Assembly: GCA_036676455.1 (NCBI GenBank)
Contig: JAKFCW010000077.1
Span: 19,280 to 83,279, forward strand
Reading direction: 5' to 3'
DNA from: UBA4093 sp036676455
Lineage (GTDB): Bacteria; Cyanobacteriota; Sericytochromatia; S15B-MN24; UBA4093
DNA length: 64,000 nt
The position numbers and the translations under genes are program-made. Below, in pieces: positions 16,543 to 25,903 of this stretch. The notes beneath the pieces were generated by a model. That model had not been told where the DNA came from. It ran no database searches and was given only the letters and a program-made list of their open reading frames with translations. Positions within the stretch are counted from its first letter, which is position 1, and every line of letters begins with the position of its first letter.

Positions 16543-17979
16543 ATGACCAAGAATCCGCGCATGCGAACCTTGTTGCCGCTCGTCACCCGGTCGTGGCGAA
16601 ACCTCTCCCTGGGCGTGAAGGTCCTGTTCTGGGGGCTGGCCTCGATCATGCTGGTGACCGGGGTCCTGATGATCACCGCGTACGTCAGCGCGGAGTCGAG
16701 CTTGCACAGCCAGGTCGCGCGCCAGGTCCAGAACGAGCTCACCGTCTTCCAGCGCTTCTACCTCCTGGAGCGCCAGACCTACCCGCATCAAGAAGCGGCG
16801 CGGGTCGCCACCCAGGAAATGACGGACATGATGGGCGGGATCGCGGCCATCTTCGTGGACGGCAAGCCCGTGACCGCCTCGGGGCTGCCCATGAGCCGCC
16901 TGGTGCCGCCGGGCCCGCCGGGCCGGGACGGCCTCTCCGTGCTCAAGGTGAACGGCATGGAGTACGTCACCCTCACCCAGACCCTCTACAGCGCCGACGG
17001 CCGGGTGGTGGGCACCGCGATGCGCGGCGTCCCGAAGCGACAGATCGCCGAGATGCTGCAGCGCCACGCCTGGGGCATCTTCTCGATCTCCGGGACGGCC
17101 ATGCTGATCGCCTTTGGCGGTTTGCTCTGGCTTTCGAACCAGATCGTGAGGCCGCTGCGCAACCTCATGCATGCCTCGGCGTCCCTGCTCGATGAGCCCA
17201 CCCCCGTGCGCGGCAAGGACGAGGTCGGCCAGCTGTCGACCGACTTCCAGCGCATCGCCGAGCGGCTCATGGCGCAGCAAGCCCAGCTCGAGGAAGCCCA
17301 TTTACAGCGCGGTCAGTTGCTCGAGAAGGTCATCACGGCCCAGGAGGATGAGCGCAAGCGGATTTCGCGCGAGCTTCACGACGAGACCGGGCAGTCTTTG
17401 ACGTCGTTGCTGGTCGGACTGAAGATCGTCGACAAGTCTCCGACCCTGGAAGAGGCGCGAAAGCGGATCTCCGAGCTGCAGGAGCTGACGAGCCGGACGC
17501 TCGAGGAGGTTCACAAGCTCTCGGTCGAGTTGCGTCCGACGCTGCTCGACGACCTCGGGTTGATTGCCGCCTTGCGCTCGTATTCCAAGGACTTCAGCCA
17601 GAAATACGGGGTCAAGGTGGCCTTCCATGCCTCGGGCTTCGAGCAGCGGGTGCCGCCGCTGGTGGAGGTCACCGTCTACCGCGTGGTGCAAGAGGCGCTG
17701 ACCAACATCGCCAAGTACGCCTCGGCGAAGACCGTGCACCTGAAGTTCGAGCGGCATGGCGCGAAGCTGCAGGCCCAGGTCTGCGACGACGGGATCGGGT
17801 TCGATCCCGAGCATGTGCTCGCCCAGAAGCGCAAGGAGAACCGGCTTGGCTTGCTGGGCATGCAGGAGCGCGTCACCCTGCTGGGCGGCAACTTCAGCCT
17901 CCGCTCCGCGGAAGGCGAGGGCTGCTGCATCGATCTAGACATCCCGCTTTCCTCCGGCGTACCGGAGACCCTCACCTAG
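16543..17979 (+). CDS. NarX/DegS-type sensor histidine kinase
   Basis: A 478-residue membrane kinase. A first membrane helix (about residues 24-46, VLFWGLASIMLVTGVLMI) is followed by a roughly 130-residue sensor domain, a second helix (GTAMLIAFGGLLWLS), a HAMP segment and a HisKA_3 dimer helix with the phospho-acceptor His in EDERKRISRELHDETGQ. The ATPase part shows EALTNIAKYASA (N box), DDGIGFDP (G1) and LGLLGMQERV. The ATG at 16543 is chosen because the basic N-terminal leader begins there; starts at 16522 and 16498 remain possible. The NarL-type regulator follows 66 bp later, so they form a pair. The signal is unknown. Confidence 0.9.
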   Translation: MTKNPRMRTLLPLVTRSWRNLSLGVKVLFWGLASIMLVTGVLMITAYVSAESSLHSQVARQVQNELTVFQRFYLLERQTYPHQEAARVATQEMTDMMGGIAAIFVDGKPVTASGLPMSRLVPPGPPGRDGLSVLKVNGMEYVTLTQTLYSADGRVVGTAMRGVPKRQIAEMLQRHAWGIFSISGTAMLIAFGGLLWLSNQIVRPLRNLMHASASLLDEPTPVRGKDEVGQLSTDFQRIAERLMAQQAQLEEAHLQRGQLLEKVITAQEDERKRISRELHDETGQSLTSLLVGLKIVDKSPTLEEARKRISELQELTSRTLEEVHKLSVELRPTLLDDLGLIAALRSYSKDFSQKYGVKVAFHASGFEQRVPPLVEVTVYRVVQEALTNIAKYASAKTVHLKFERHGAKLQAQVCDDGIGFDPEHVLAQKRKENRLGLLGMQERVTLLGGNFSLRSAEGEGCCIDLDIPLSSGVPETLT

Positions 17980-18045
17980 CCGTCCACCATACGTTTGCCG
18001 CGGCGGGAGACCGCGCCGAATGAAAGCAGAGAAAGGGGCCGAAAG

Positions 18046-18708
18046 ATGCCACCGACGCTTCCCAAGATCCGGATCCTCGTCTCGGACGATCATGCCATCC
18101 TGCGCTCGGGACTCAAGATGCTCCTCTCGGCCGAGCCCGACATGGAAGTGGTCGGCGAGGCGACGGATGGTGAAGAGGCGATCGCCCTCGCCGAGCAGCT
18201 CCACCCCGATCTCGTCCTGATGGACGTGTCCATGCCCCGGGTGAACGGGATAGAGGCCACGGCCGAGATCAAGCGCCGGCTGCCCCAGGTCAAGGTCCTC
18301 GTGCTAACCATGCACGAGAACGAGGAGTACCTCTTCCGCACCCTCAAGGCGGGAGGTTCGGGCTACGTCCTCAAGAAGGCCGCCGACACCGAGCTGCTCG
18401 ACGCCATTCACCAGGTGATGGAGGGCGGCGCCTTCCTGCGGCCCTCGGTGACCAAGGCCCTGGTCCAGGACTACCTCGAACGGGTCGAGACGGGCGAGGA
18501 AACCGATTCCTACGGCCTCCTGACCGAGCGCGAGCGGCAGATCCTCAAGCTGATCGCCGAGGGCTTCACCAACCAGGAGATGGCCAAGATGCTCGTCATC
18601 TCGGTGCGCACCGTCGAGACCCACCGTGCCCACCTGATGGACAAGCTGGGCATGCACACCCGCTCGGAGCTGGTGAAGTACGCCCTGCGCAAGGGCTTGC
18701 TGGACTAG
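18046..18708 (+). CDS. NarL/FixJ-family response regulator
   Basis: A 220-residue two-domain regulator. The receiver (residues 8-125) has the acidic pair in VSDDHAILR, phospho-acceptor Asp in LVLMDVSMP, Thr in VLTMHEN and Lys in YVLKKAAD. The LuxR-type helix-turn-helix (about 155-215) reads LTERERQILKLIAEGFTNQEMA and VRTVETHRAHLMDKLG. It is the likely partner of the HisKA_3 kinase just upstream. The ATG at 18046 is preferred as the domain starts seven codons later; it is preceded by GAAAG. The stop codon is interlocked with that of the convergent acyltransferase (shared CTAG). Confidence 0.93.
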   Translation: MPPTLPKIRILVSDDHAILRSGLKMLLSAEPDMEVVGEATDGEEAIALAEQLHPDLVLMDVSMPRVNGIEATAEIKRRLPQVKVLVLTMHENEEYLFRTLKAGGSGYVLKKAADTELLDAIHQVMEGGAFLRPSVTKALVQDYLERVETGEETDSYGLLTERERQILKLIAEGFTNQEMAKMLVISVRTVETHRAHLMDKLGMHTRSELVKYALRKGLLD

Positions 18709-19526
18709 AAGTCGGAATCCTCGAAAAGGGGCCCCGTCATGGGCTTTCGTCCCCCGATCCGCTTGGCGGAGGGAGGCTTGCCTTGGGCCAGCGCAACGAC
18801 CTCGTCGCGAACTACCTGAACGATCCGCTTCACGGCCTCCTCCTCGCGCTCGGGGGGGAGGTCGTAAAAGTTGTCGAAGGCCAGCGGCTTTCCGATGGCG
18901 ATGCGCGCCTGACGATAGACCACGCCCAGCACCTCGCCCCGGTCCCAGCTCTGGTTACCGGGGTCGAGCTGGCGCAGGACGGCGGAGGGGATCCGGAGCA
19001 GAACCTCTTCCTCCTCGCCGGTGATGGCGATCGGGATGACCGGCAGGTCGGGGATCCGCATCTGCATGAGCAGGCGGGCGAACGAGGAGTGAAACGGCGA
19101 GACGGTGCCCGGGGGCGAGCCGTTGACGAAGTTGTCGACGCCCTCGGGGAAGACCCCGACCACGCGGCCCCGAAGCAGCAGGCGCTTGGCCTTACGCATC
19201 AACTCCTGGCTTCGGCCGCCCTGTGAGACCGGAAGGACGATGTTTCCGGTCGAGCGAACCATCTCACGAGTGACGGGCAGCTGACTCATGAACGCGGCGA
19301 CCACCCAGTGCACCCGGCGGGGAAGCTCGGCGCTCAGGATGAACGGGTCGGTCATCGTGCGATGATTGGGGACCAGCAGCGCGGGCCCTTCGGACGGGAT
19401 GTTCTCCAGGCCGGTGATCGTCGTGTCGACGAGCTGGTTCTTGATGATCGGCGCGAGCACCGACTTGAGGGTCTCGTACCAGAGGTCCTGGCTGAGGACC
19501 GTCATCTCGGTGGGGAATTTGAACAT
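18705..19526 (-). CDS. 1-acyl-glycerol-3-phosphate acyltransferase (PlsC-like)
   Basis: A 273-residue PlsC-family protein. It contains the acyl-transfer motif NHRTMTD (NHxxxxD) about 55 residues in, the glycerol-phosphate motif GVFPEGVDN, and a conserved VIPIAITG strand. PlsC enzymes put the second acyl chain on lysophosphatidate at the membrane face. No clear membrane helix is present; a short amphipathic N-terminus may dock it. The ATG at 19526 has a GGAGG site in front; the frame stays open upstream but that sequence is not family-like. It could also act in remodelling other acylated lipids. Confidence 0.85.
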   Translation of the reverse strand: MFKFPTEMTVLSQDLWYETLKSVLAPIIKNQLVDTTITGLENIPSEGPALLVPNHRTMTDPFILSAELPRRVHWVVAAFMSQLPVTREMVRSTGNIVLPVSQGGRSQELMRKAKRLLLRGRVVGVFPEGVDNFVNGSPPGTVSPFHSSFARLLMQMRIPDLPVIPIAITGEEEEVLLRIPSAVLRQLDPGNQSWDRGEVLGVVYRQARIAIGKPLAFDNFYDLPPEREEEAVKRIVQVVRDEVVALAQGKPPSAKRIGGRKPMTGPLFEDSDF

Positions 19527-19609
19527 CCGGCCTCCAGGTGACGGTATATCGAGCGCTGCAGCGTCAGCATAGCAAAGAGCCGTTCCGGGACGCAAGGCGA
19601 ACGCCCGCT

Positions 19610-20590
19610 CTACGGGAGCGGTGGCGCGGGCGTCTCTGCCGAAGACGCATGCATGGCATGATGCGCGATCATGCGCCTGGCATTCCGGTAGAGCACCCAT
19701 TCCGCCTCTTGAGGTTGAATGGCTTGGCGGACGTTGGACAGGGCGACGTCCTGCTGGAGCAGGGGAAAGTCCGAGCCCATCAGGACCCGGTGGACGCCCA
19801 GGCGGTCGATGGCCTCGCGGATGATCTCGGGGGGCTGCCAGGAGGTCTCGACGTGGACGTTGAGGTAGCGCTCGCCGAGCTGAAGAACCTTCTCATGCTG
19901 ATCCCAGCCGATGTGCCCGAGGACGATCGGAATCTGATCGAAGCGCTGGATGAAGGTTTCCATGAGCATGACGTCGTCACAGTGATCATGCAGCGGGAAG
20001 GGGAAGGTTCCCGCGTGCACGAAGACCGGAAGGTGGTTGGCCTGGGCAAAGGCCCCCAGCTCCATCATCTCGGGCGCCACCGGATGCGGGCCCGCCACCG
20101 GGGGATGGATCTTGAGCCCCACCACCTGCCCGGAATCGACGTAGGCCTGCAGGCGCTCGAGGTAGCCCGGCTCATGCGGATCGACCGCGCAGTAGACCGA
20201 GATCCGGTCCCGGTAAGGGGCCACCGCGTTGAGGACCTCCATCGTCCCGATGAAGGGCTCGATGACGCAAACCACGGCATGGTCGATGCCGTTGCGATCC
20301 ATGGACTCCAGGAACTTCTCGACCCGGTACTTGTTGAGCAACCTCAAGAGTTCGTGAAATCCCAGGAAAGTCATTTCCCGGTAGACGCCATGAAAGCGCG
20401 TGTCGCGGCCGTAGCGCGCGAAGAGGTTCACGCCGCCGTAGAGCCAGGGCTCGAACATGTCCGCGAGGCGGTGCAGCAAGGGATACTGCGGGATCTCCGA
20501 GAGATCCATCTCGTCGGTGCCCTTGATATGGGCGTGGTAGTCGATGATGGGGCCGGAATACGCTCCGGAGCCGAGGACTTTCACGGGCAT
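19610..20590 (-). CDS. Amidohydrolase-family (amidohydrolase 2) protein
   Basis: A 326-residue TIM-barrel hydrolase of the amidohydrolase-2 (ACMSD-like) type. Metal-site motifs appear in order: DYHAHI near residue 18, GLKIHPP near 171, FVHAGTF near 200, LGHIGWDQ near 235 and MGSDFPLL near 283. Members hydrolyse or decarboxylate small carbonyl compounds; the substrate here is unknown. Unlike many members it has a long insertion after the first motif (residues 22-90) with many aromatic residues. A TATAAT box lies 64 bp upstream of the start, in the region shared with the divergent receiver gene. Confidence 0.85.
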   Translation of the reverse strand: MPVKVLGSGAYSGPIIDYHAHIKGTDEMDLSEIPQYPLLHRLADMFEPWLYGGVNLFARYGRDTRFHGVYREMTFLGFHELLRLLNKYRVEKFLESMDRNGIDHAVVCVIEPFIGTMEVLNAVAPYRDRISVYCAVDPHEPGYLERLQAYVDSGQVVGLKIHPPVAGPHPVAPEMMELGAFAQANHLPVFVHAGTFPFPLHDHCDDVMLMETFIQRFDQIPIVLGHIGWDQHEKVLQLGERYLNVHVETSWQPPEIIREAIDRLGVHRVLMGSDFPLLQQDVALSNVRQAIQPQEAEWVLYRNARRMIAHHAMHASSAETPAPPLP

Positions 20591-20653
20591 GGCGTCACCC
20601 TCCTCTTCCTCTCATACCCGCGCCGAAACGCCCGGGTCGAAGCGTCAAGGCTC

Positions 20654-20659
20654 ATTATA
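20654..20659 (-). promoter_or_regulatory. TATAAT -10 box of the amidohydrolase gene
   Basis: A perfect TATAAT on the minus strand lies in the divergent region, 64 bp before the amidohydrolase ATG. No good -35 box is visible at normal spacing. Confidence 0.4.
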
Positions 20660-20729
20660 CGACGGGGCCTGCCGGCGTGATCGCATTCTTCACTCCTGTT
20701 TGGCAGAATGTGCTATTCTCGATCCTGTT

Positions 20730-21134
20730 ATGAAGAATCTTCACATCTTGGTCGTTGAAGACGAGCCGTCGAATCGAGAAATCGCCGAGGTCATCCTGAC
20801 CAGCTACGGCTGCCAAGTCACCTGCGCCGAGAACGGCCAGGAGGCCCTCAGGCTTTGCCATGACCAGGATCAGGTCTTCGACGCGGTTCTCATGGACGTG
20901 CTCATGCCCGTCATGGATGGCCTCGAGGCCACCCGTCGCCTGCGGGAGCATCCCAAGACCCAGGATCTCGTCATCATCTGCGTCTCGGCCAAGGCCTCTG
21001 GCTCCGATCAAGGAGCGGGCCTCAGCGCCGGCTGCGACACCTACGTGCGCAAGCCCTACAAGCGCAAGGAGCTCCTCCAGGCGCTCTCCGACGCCCTGCT
21101 AACCAAGGGCATCATCGATACCCCGCTCATCTAA
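20730..21134 (+). CDS. Stand-alone receiver-domain protein (CheY-like)
   Basis: A 134-residue single receiver domain. It begins HILVVEDEPSNREIAEVIL (acidic pocket), has phospho-acceptor Asp in AVLMDVLMPVMDG, Ser/Thr switch in CVSAKAS and Lys in YVRKPYKRK. It resembles receivers found at the end of hybrid kinases or in DivK-like relays. No output domain is present, so it must work through a partner, which is not adjacent. The ATG at 20730 has no clear ribosome site, and a TGCTATTCT extended -10 box (20711-20719) ends 10 bp before it, so a nearly leaderless message is possible. Confidence 0.88.
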   Translation: MKNLHILVVEDEPSNREIAEVILTSYGCQVTCAENGQEALRLCHDQDQVFDAVLMDVLMPVMDGLEATRRLREHPKTQDLVIICVSAKASGSDQGAGLSAGCDTYVRKPYKRKELLQALSDALLTKGIIDTPLI

Positions 21135-21141
21135 CCGCCTC

Positions 21142-22743
21142 TCAGTTGGTGTTGAAATCCACGGAGGTGGCCGGCTTCACGAGAAGCAGGGTCGCCTTCA
21201 TGGCTCCGGCGTTCCGGACCCGGAGCGCGCCCCGGCCGCTTTCGAAGCGAACGTGGACATAGCGCACGCCATTCGAACGCGGCGGCACGGTGCTGCTGGT
21301 CACGCTCTCCATCTGGGCCCCGTTGAAGCTGCCAAAGACGTCCACGTAAGGAATCCGGTACTGCCCCGGCACGTCAGGGTGGTAGCCGTCCAGCAGCAAG
21401 GAGAGGGCGTAATCCCGGTAGAATTCGGGGAACGTCTGGCGGATGGCCTGCCGCATGACCTCGTCGACCGCCTGGGCCGACACGCCCTCGGCCAGCTGGA
21501 TCTCCCTGGCGAACGCCGGGTAGCGGGCGTGCGCGTACGCCGAGAAGAGGAGCGCCCCGCCGTAGTTCGGCGCATCCTGCTCGGCGGCCCGCAGGAAGTC
21601 CTCCATGTCGTAGGCGCTCGGATTGTCGAGGTAGCGCTGGAGGTAGGATCGGTAGGTCGACTCGGCGGGCGGGGCGAAGAGGTACTCGCCAAGGACGGCC
21701 ACTCCCTCGTTCAGCCAGCGCTCGGACTGGTCGGGAGGCCCGAAGTAGGAGGAGTCCTGACCCAGCGGCAGCCCGAGGGCATGATGCTTGCTGTAAGCCT
21801 CCAGGCGGTGGGCGTAGTACACGATGTGGACGTACTCGTGGACCATCGTGCCGAGGAAATGCGACGACCCGTAGATGGAGTTCAGGTAGACGAGCTTGGC
21901 GTTATTCGAACGCGAGTGATACTTATCCTGGGCGAAGGCGTCGGAGAAGAAGTCCAGCGGCTCGACGAATCCGCCGTACTCCTGGGGCACCTGCTGGGAG
22001 ATGAGGACGTTGAGGTGGTCGTCTCCCCAGTTGTAGCCGTCGCTGCGCCCCGCGGGGCCCGCGCCGTACTGCGCGGTGATCGCCGGCATGAGGCGATCGA
22101 AGTCCGTGAGCAGGCCCGCCAGCGCCGTCGGGTGGAAGCTCAACTGGTCGCGCTGGTCGACCCAGATCGCGCCGTGCGTGCCCACGGCGACGCAAACCGC
22201 CGTGACCGCGACCGAGCGCACGAAGAAGTCGCGCCGAGCCCCCACGACCGGGGGCTCGAAGGCCGCTCGTGCAGCCCGGATGCCCGGCGAAGTCGACAAA
22301 GCCCCCATGGACGGGATCGCGTGATCGAAGGTCCCGCAGGCCGGCCCGGGGGCCTGTGTCAGGCTCTGCAAGCGCGGCATGCCGGTAGTCGTCGCCGTCG
22401 CTCCATCGAACGCAAAGCCGAAGGTCGAGGGGACCTCCCCGGTGCGGGTCAGGGCCAGGATAGCCTCGCTGGCCTCGAAGGGAATCGAGGCCTCACCCGA
22501 GAGCGGCAGGGCCACTGGCTTGACCGTCATCGCCAGGGAGTTCATGGGCAGCGTGAAGGGCGATGGGAAGGTTTCCGGGATGGGGCTAGCCGTAAGGCCC
22601 ACCGAGGCCGAAGCCGTGGGGGTGGGGTTCGTCGAAGAAACGTCGGAATTGCCGTCCGGCGAGGCGAGAAAAGGCAGCCTCTTCGGGCAGCCCGCCAGGA
22701 AGAAGACGAGAAGGCAAAGACCGATCGACCCGAGTTGCCGCAT
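21142..22743 (-). CDS. Gluzincin metallopeptidase lipoprotein (M30/hyicolysin-like)
   Basis: A 533-residue lipoprotein (lipobox FFLAGC, C19) followed by a low-complexity Thr/Ser/Pro linker. The zinc site is VHEYVHIVYY (H302, E303, H306), with a downstream RWLNEGVAVLGE (E346) as the likely third ligand, the gluzincin pattern used by M30-type peptidases. Residues about 60-200 form a beta-rich prodomain-like region, and the C-terminus has a short beta domain (VRYVHVRFESGRGALRVRN). The start at 22743 follows GGGAGGG; an upstream start would disrupt the signal peptide. It probably degrades protein at the cell surface. It is the third secreted peptidase in 14 kb. Confidence 0.75.
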   Translation of the reverse strand: MRQLGSIGLCLLVFFLAGCPKRLPFLASPDGNSDVSSTNPTPTASASVGLTASPIPETFPSPFTLPMNSLAMTVKPVALPLSGEASIPFEASEAILALTRTGEVPSTFGFAFDGATATTTGMPRLQSLTQAPGPACGTFDHAIPSMGALSTSPGIRAARAAFEPPVVGARRDFFVRSVAVTAVCVAVGTHGAIWVDQRDQLSFHPTALAGLLTDFDRLMPAITAQYGAGPAGRSDGYNWGDDHLNVLISQQVPQEYGGFVEPLDFFSDAFAQDKYHSRSNNAKLVYLNSIYGSSHFLGTMVHEYVHIVYYAHRLEAYSKHHALGLPLGQDSSYFGPPDQSERWLNEGVAVLGEYLFAPPAESTYRSYLQRYLDNPSAYDMEDFLRAAEQDAPNYGGALLFSAYAHARYPAFAREIQLAEGVSAQAVDEVMRQAIRQTFPEFYRDYALSLLLDGYHPDVPGQYRIPYVDVFGSFNGAQMESVTSSTVPPRSNGVRYVHVRFESGRGALRVRNAGAMKATLLLVKPATSVDFNTN

Positions 22744-22898
22744 CCCGCCCTCCCGGCATCCGCTGATCACCGACGGGGATCATGTACCCGGAAGCGCTCG
22801 CCACCTAAGCTAGACCGGCCCCTGTGTTTGGCTGACGTGCTGTCGAGGCAAGCGGGGGAAACGGGTATAGAAGGGCCGGAACCGATCAAAGGAGAATC

Positions 22899-23102
22899 AT
22901 GATGGTGCTAACCCGTGAACAGAAGACCGTGCTCAAGGTGGCCGCGGTCAGCCTCGTCTTCACCGCCGTGCTGCTTCAGGCGATGCTGCCCTTCCTGGGC
23001 GTCCGCAAGGATCCGACCATGAGCTTCGTGACCGTCTTCGCGGTGGAGGCCCTGCTCTTCGCGGCGGCCTTCTGGGTGGCCGGCAGGGGACGGATGGGCT
23101 GA
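22899..23102 (+). CDS. Small two-helix membrane protein
   Basis: A 67-residue protein with two predicted membrane helices (about residues 12-33 and 43-62) joined by a short polar loop (LGVRKDPTMS), ending in an Arg/Gly tail. A very good ribosome site (AAAGGAG) precedes the double ATG, which supports it as a real gene despite its size. It lies convergent to the P-type ATPase gene, 16 bp away. I do not recognise the family. Confidence 0.65.
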   Translation: MMVLTREQKTVLKVAAVSLVFTAVLLQAMLPFLGVRKDPTMSFVTVFAVEALLFAAAFWVAGRGRMG

Positions 23103-23118
23103 ACGCTCGCTCGGGCCG

Positions 23119-25881
23119 TCAGGCCCTCGACGGGCGATCGCGCCGGATCCACTTCCAGAGCTCGCTGAGCCACAGCAAGCTGCTTCCGACAGCCAGCGCC
23201 AGGAGGTATTCGCCCAGCGAGATGGCTTGCGTCCCCATGAAGAGCTGCAACGGGCCCCAGTAGACGACAAGGGTCTGTAGAACGACGCCCAGCAGGAGGC
23301 CGCCGAGCATCCAGCGGTTGAGGGGGAGGCTGAAGGTGGACTGGCGCCTGGATCGGAAGGCGAAGGCGCTGAACCACTGGAAGGCGACCATGGCCGTGAA
23401 GGCCTCGGTGCGCCCGTGGATCAGGCCGGATCCCGGGGTGAACTCGATGACGAATACAGCCAGGGTTCCGAGGGCCATCAGGAGGCCGTAGGCGATCATG
23501 AGGCCGAGCTGGGAGCGGGGAATCAGCGACGAGTGGGGCGGCAGCGGGGGCCGGCGCATCTGCTCGGGATCCGGGGGCTCGAAGGCGAAGGTCTTGTCGA
23601 GCACGCCCGTGGCGATCAGGTTGATCCAGAGGATCTGGACCGGGGTGAAGGGCAGGGGCAGGCCCAGTAGCAGCGCGCCGACGATCACGGCGATGTTGCC
23701 GATGGCGGTGGTGACGAGGTAGGCGATCGCCTTGCGGAGGTTGCTCGAGATGGCCCGACCTTGCTCGACGGCCGCGACGATGGTGGCGAAGTTGTCGTCG
23801 GCGAGGATCATTCCGGACGCTCCCTTGGCAACCTCGGTGCCGGTGATGCCCATGGCGATCCCGATGTCGGCCTGAGCGAGCGCCGGAGCGTCATTGACCC
23901 CGTCTCCGGTCATGGCCACCAGCTCTCCGCGGCGCTGCAGCGCCGTGACGATCCGCAGCTTGTGGCTGGGCGAGACGCGGGCGAAGACGTCGATGTCTTC
24001 GACGCGCGCCCTCAGCTCGGCGTCGGAGAGCGTATCGAGCTCGACGCCCTGCATGGCGCGCTCGGGGGAGCGCAGGAGGCCCAGGGCGGAGGCGATCGCC
24101 TTGCCGGTGACCACGTGGTCGCCGGTGATCATCTTGACGGCGATCCCCGCCTCCCGGCAGGTCGCCACGGCCACGGCCGCCTCCTGGCGAGGGGGATCGA
24201 TCAGGCCCACCAGTCCCAGCAGGACGAACTCCTCGGCCAGCGCCGGCGGATACAGCTCGGCATGGGGCTGCTGGCCGCGGACCATGCCCAGGGCCAGCAC
24301 CCGCAGGGCCTCCTTGGCCATGGTTTCGGCCTCCGCCTGGAAGCGCGCGTGCGCCGCCGCATCGAGCGGGTGCTCCTGGCCCTCGGGATCCATCCAGCGC
24401 TTCGCCAGCGGTATCAAGCGCTCGAAGGCGCCCTTAAGGAAGACGACGCCCTCGCCCTGGGGGGATTCGTTGAGGGTGGCCATCCACTGGCGGTCGGAAT
24501 TGAAGGGAATCTCGCGGTTTCGGGGCCAGTCGGGGTCGACGCGCATCTTCTCGGCCAGGACGACCAGAGAGCCTTCCGTGGGGTCGCCCAGGATCCGCCA
24601 TTCGGAGTCCTTCTCCTCGAGCAGGGCGTCGCCGCAGAGGTGCGCGCAGCGTCCCAGCCAGACCAGGCCCTCGAGGCTGCGCGGGTCGATGCGCTCGGAA
24701 GCGCGCTTGAAGGTCCCTTCGGGGCGGTAGCCCTCCCCGCCCACCTCCAGGCGTTCGCCCATGAAGAGCGTTACGGCGGTCATCTCGTTGCGCGTGAGGG
24801 TGCCCGTCTTGTCGGAGCAGATGACCGTCACCGAGCCGAGGGACTCGGCGGCGGTCAGGCGTCGGACCAGCGCGCGCCTTCGCGCCATGCGGCTGACGCC
24901 GATGGCCAGCATGATGGAGACCACGATGGGCAGGCCCTCGGGCACGGCGGCGACGGCGAGGGTGACGGCCACGTAGAGCATGTCGGCCATATCGCGGCCG
25001 GAGAAGACGCCGATGAGCCAGACGACGACCACCGTGCCCAGGACCAGCAGGCCAATCTGGCGGCCGAACTGGGCCATGCGGCGCTGGAGGGGCGACTCGC
25101 CCTCGGCGGAGGCCACCTCGCTGGCGATCTGGCCCATCTCGGTGGCCATGCCGGTCGCCACCACCACGCCCTTGCCCCGGCCGCCGGTGACGACGGTGTT
25201 CATGTAGGCCACGTTGAGGCGATCGCCCAGCGGCAGGCTCTGATCGGCGAGCGGGGCGGCATGCTTGGTGACGGGCACGGACTCTCCCGTGAGGCCCGAC
25301 TCGTCGATGGTCAGCTCGGTAGCCGAAAGCAGGCGAATGTCGGCGGCCAGGCGATCGCCTGACTCGAGCAAGAGCAGATCTCCGGGCACGACCTCCGTCG
25401 CCAGGACCTCATGCACCATGCCCGAGCGCAGGACTCGCGCCCGGGGGCTGGTGAGCTTCTTCAGAGCCTCGATCGCGTCGGCAGCCTTCGACTCCTGGAT
25501 GAAGCCGATGATCGCGTTGAGGAAGAGCACGACCACGATCACCCAGACGTCGAAGGGCTTGCCCACGAAGACGGCGACAATGGCGGAGACGCCCAGGATG
25601 GCGACCAAGGGGCTCTTGAACTGTGCGATGAGGCGTTGCCAGGCCGACGGGCCTCGCTGGACCTCGAGCTGGTTGGGTCCGAACTCCTCCAGCCGCCTCC
25701 GGGCCTCCTCGCTCGCAAGGCCTTCGATCGGAGTCGAGAGCGCCCGCATGACCTCTTCTGCCGGCAGGACGTGCCACGGCCGCACGACCACGCGGGCGTG
25801 GCTGGCGCCGGGCGTCGGAGGCTTGGCCTGGCCGCGATTCCTCGCAGTCATCGCGTCGAACTCGCATCGCGCATCGCTCAT
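23119..25881 (-). CDS. P-type cation-transporting ATPase (P2, calcium-type)
   Basis: A 920-residue P2-type pump. The N-terminal cation-ATPase domain (EEVMRALST near 45) leads into M1-M2, the actuator TGES motif (198-201), M4 with VAAVPEGLPIV (PEGLP 314-318), phosphorylation site D357 in CSDKTGTLT, the nucleotide domain with KGAFERL, the hinge MTGDGVNDAPAL, and six C-terminal helices with WINLIATGVLDK. PEGLP in M4 is shared by bacterial Ca2+ pumps and SERCA, but in M6 the usual N-x-x-TD is replaced by NLIATG, so the ion may be another monovalent or divalent cation. A GAGGAG site fixes the start. The cupredoxin gene lies 22 bp upstream on the same strand. Confidence 0.92.
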   Translation of the reverse strand: MSDARCEFDAMTARNRGQAKPPTPGASHARVVVRPWHVLPAEEVMRALSTPIEGLASEEARRRLEEFGPNQLEVQRGPSAWQRLIAQFKSPLVAILGVSAIVAVFVGKPFDVWVIVVVLFLNAIIGFIQESKAADAIEALKKLTSPRARVLRSGMVHEVLATEVVPGDLLLLESGDRLAADIRLLSATELTIDESGLTGESVPVTKHAAPLADQSLPLGDRLNVAYMNTVVTGGRGKGVVVATGMATEMGQIASEVASAEGESPLQRRMAQFGRQIGLLVLGTVVVVWLIGVFSGRDMADMLYVAVTLAVAAVPEGLPIVVSIMLAIGVSRMARRRALVRRLTAAESLGSVTVICSDKTGTLTRNEMTAVTLFMGERLEVGGEGYRPEGTFKRASERIDPRSLEGLVWLGRCAHLCGDALLEEKDSEWRILGDPTEGSLVVLAEKMRVDPDWPRNREIPFNSDRQWMATLNESPQGEGVVFLKGAFERLIPLAKRWMDPEGQEHPLDAAAHARFQAEAETMAKEALRVLALGMVRGQQPHAELYPPALAEEFVLLGLVGLIDPPRQEAAVAVATCREAGIAVKMITGDHVVTGKAIASALGLLRSPERAMQGVELDTLSDAELRARVEDIDVFARVSPSHKLRIVTALQRRGELVAMTGDGVNDAPALAQADIGIAMGITGTEVAKGASGMILADDNFATIVAAVEQGRAISSNLRKAIAYLVTTAIGNIAVIVGALLLGLPLPFTPVQILWINLIATGVLDKTFAFEPPDPEQMRRPPLPPHSSLIPRSQLGLMIAYGLLMALGTLAVFVIEFTPGSGLIHGRTEAFTAMVAFQWFSAFAFRSRRQSTFSLPLNRWMLGGLLLGVVLQTLVVYWGPLQLFMGTQAISLGEYLLALAVGSSLLWLSELWKWIRRDRPSRA

Positions 25882-25903
25882 CGCTCCTCGAGGTCCGTGG
25901 GGG

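Noticed and set aside
21253..22902. A 549-codon open frame opposite the gluzincin gene
   Set aside because: The minus-strand frame has a signal peptide, HExxH site and ribosome site; the plus-strand frame has none and is compositionally a shadow.
23761..25362. A 533-codon open frame opposite the P-type ATPase
   Set aside because: It runs wholly inside the ATPase gene and is rich in Gly/His/Asp/Ala repeats typical of antisense shadows.
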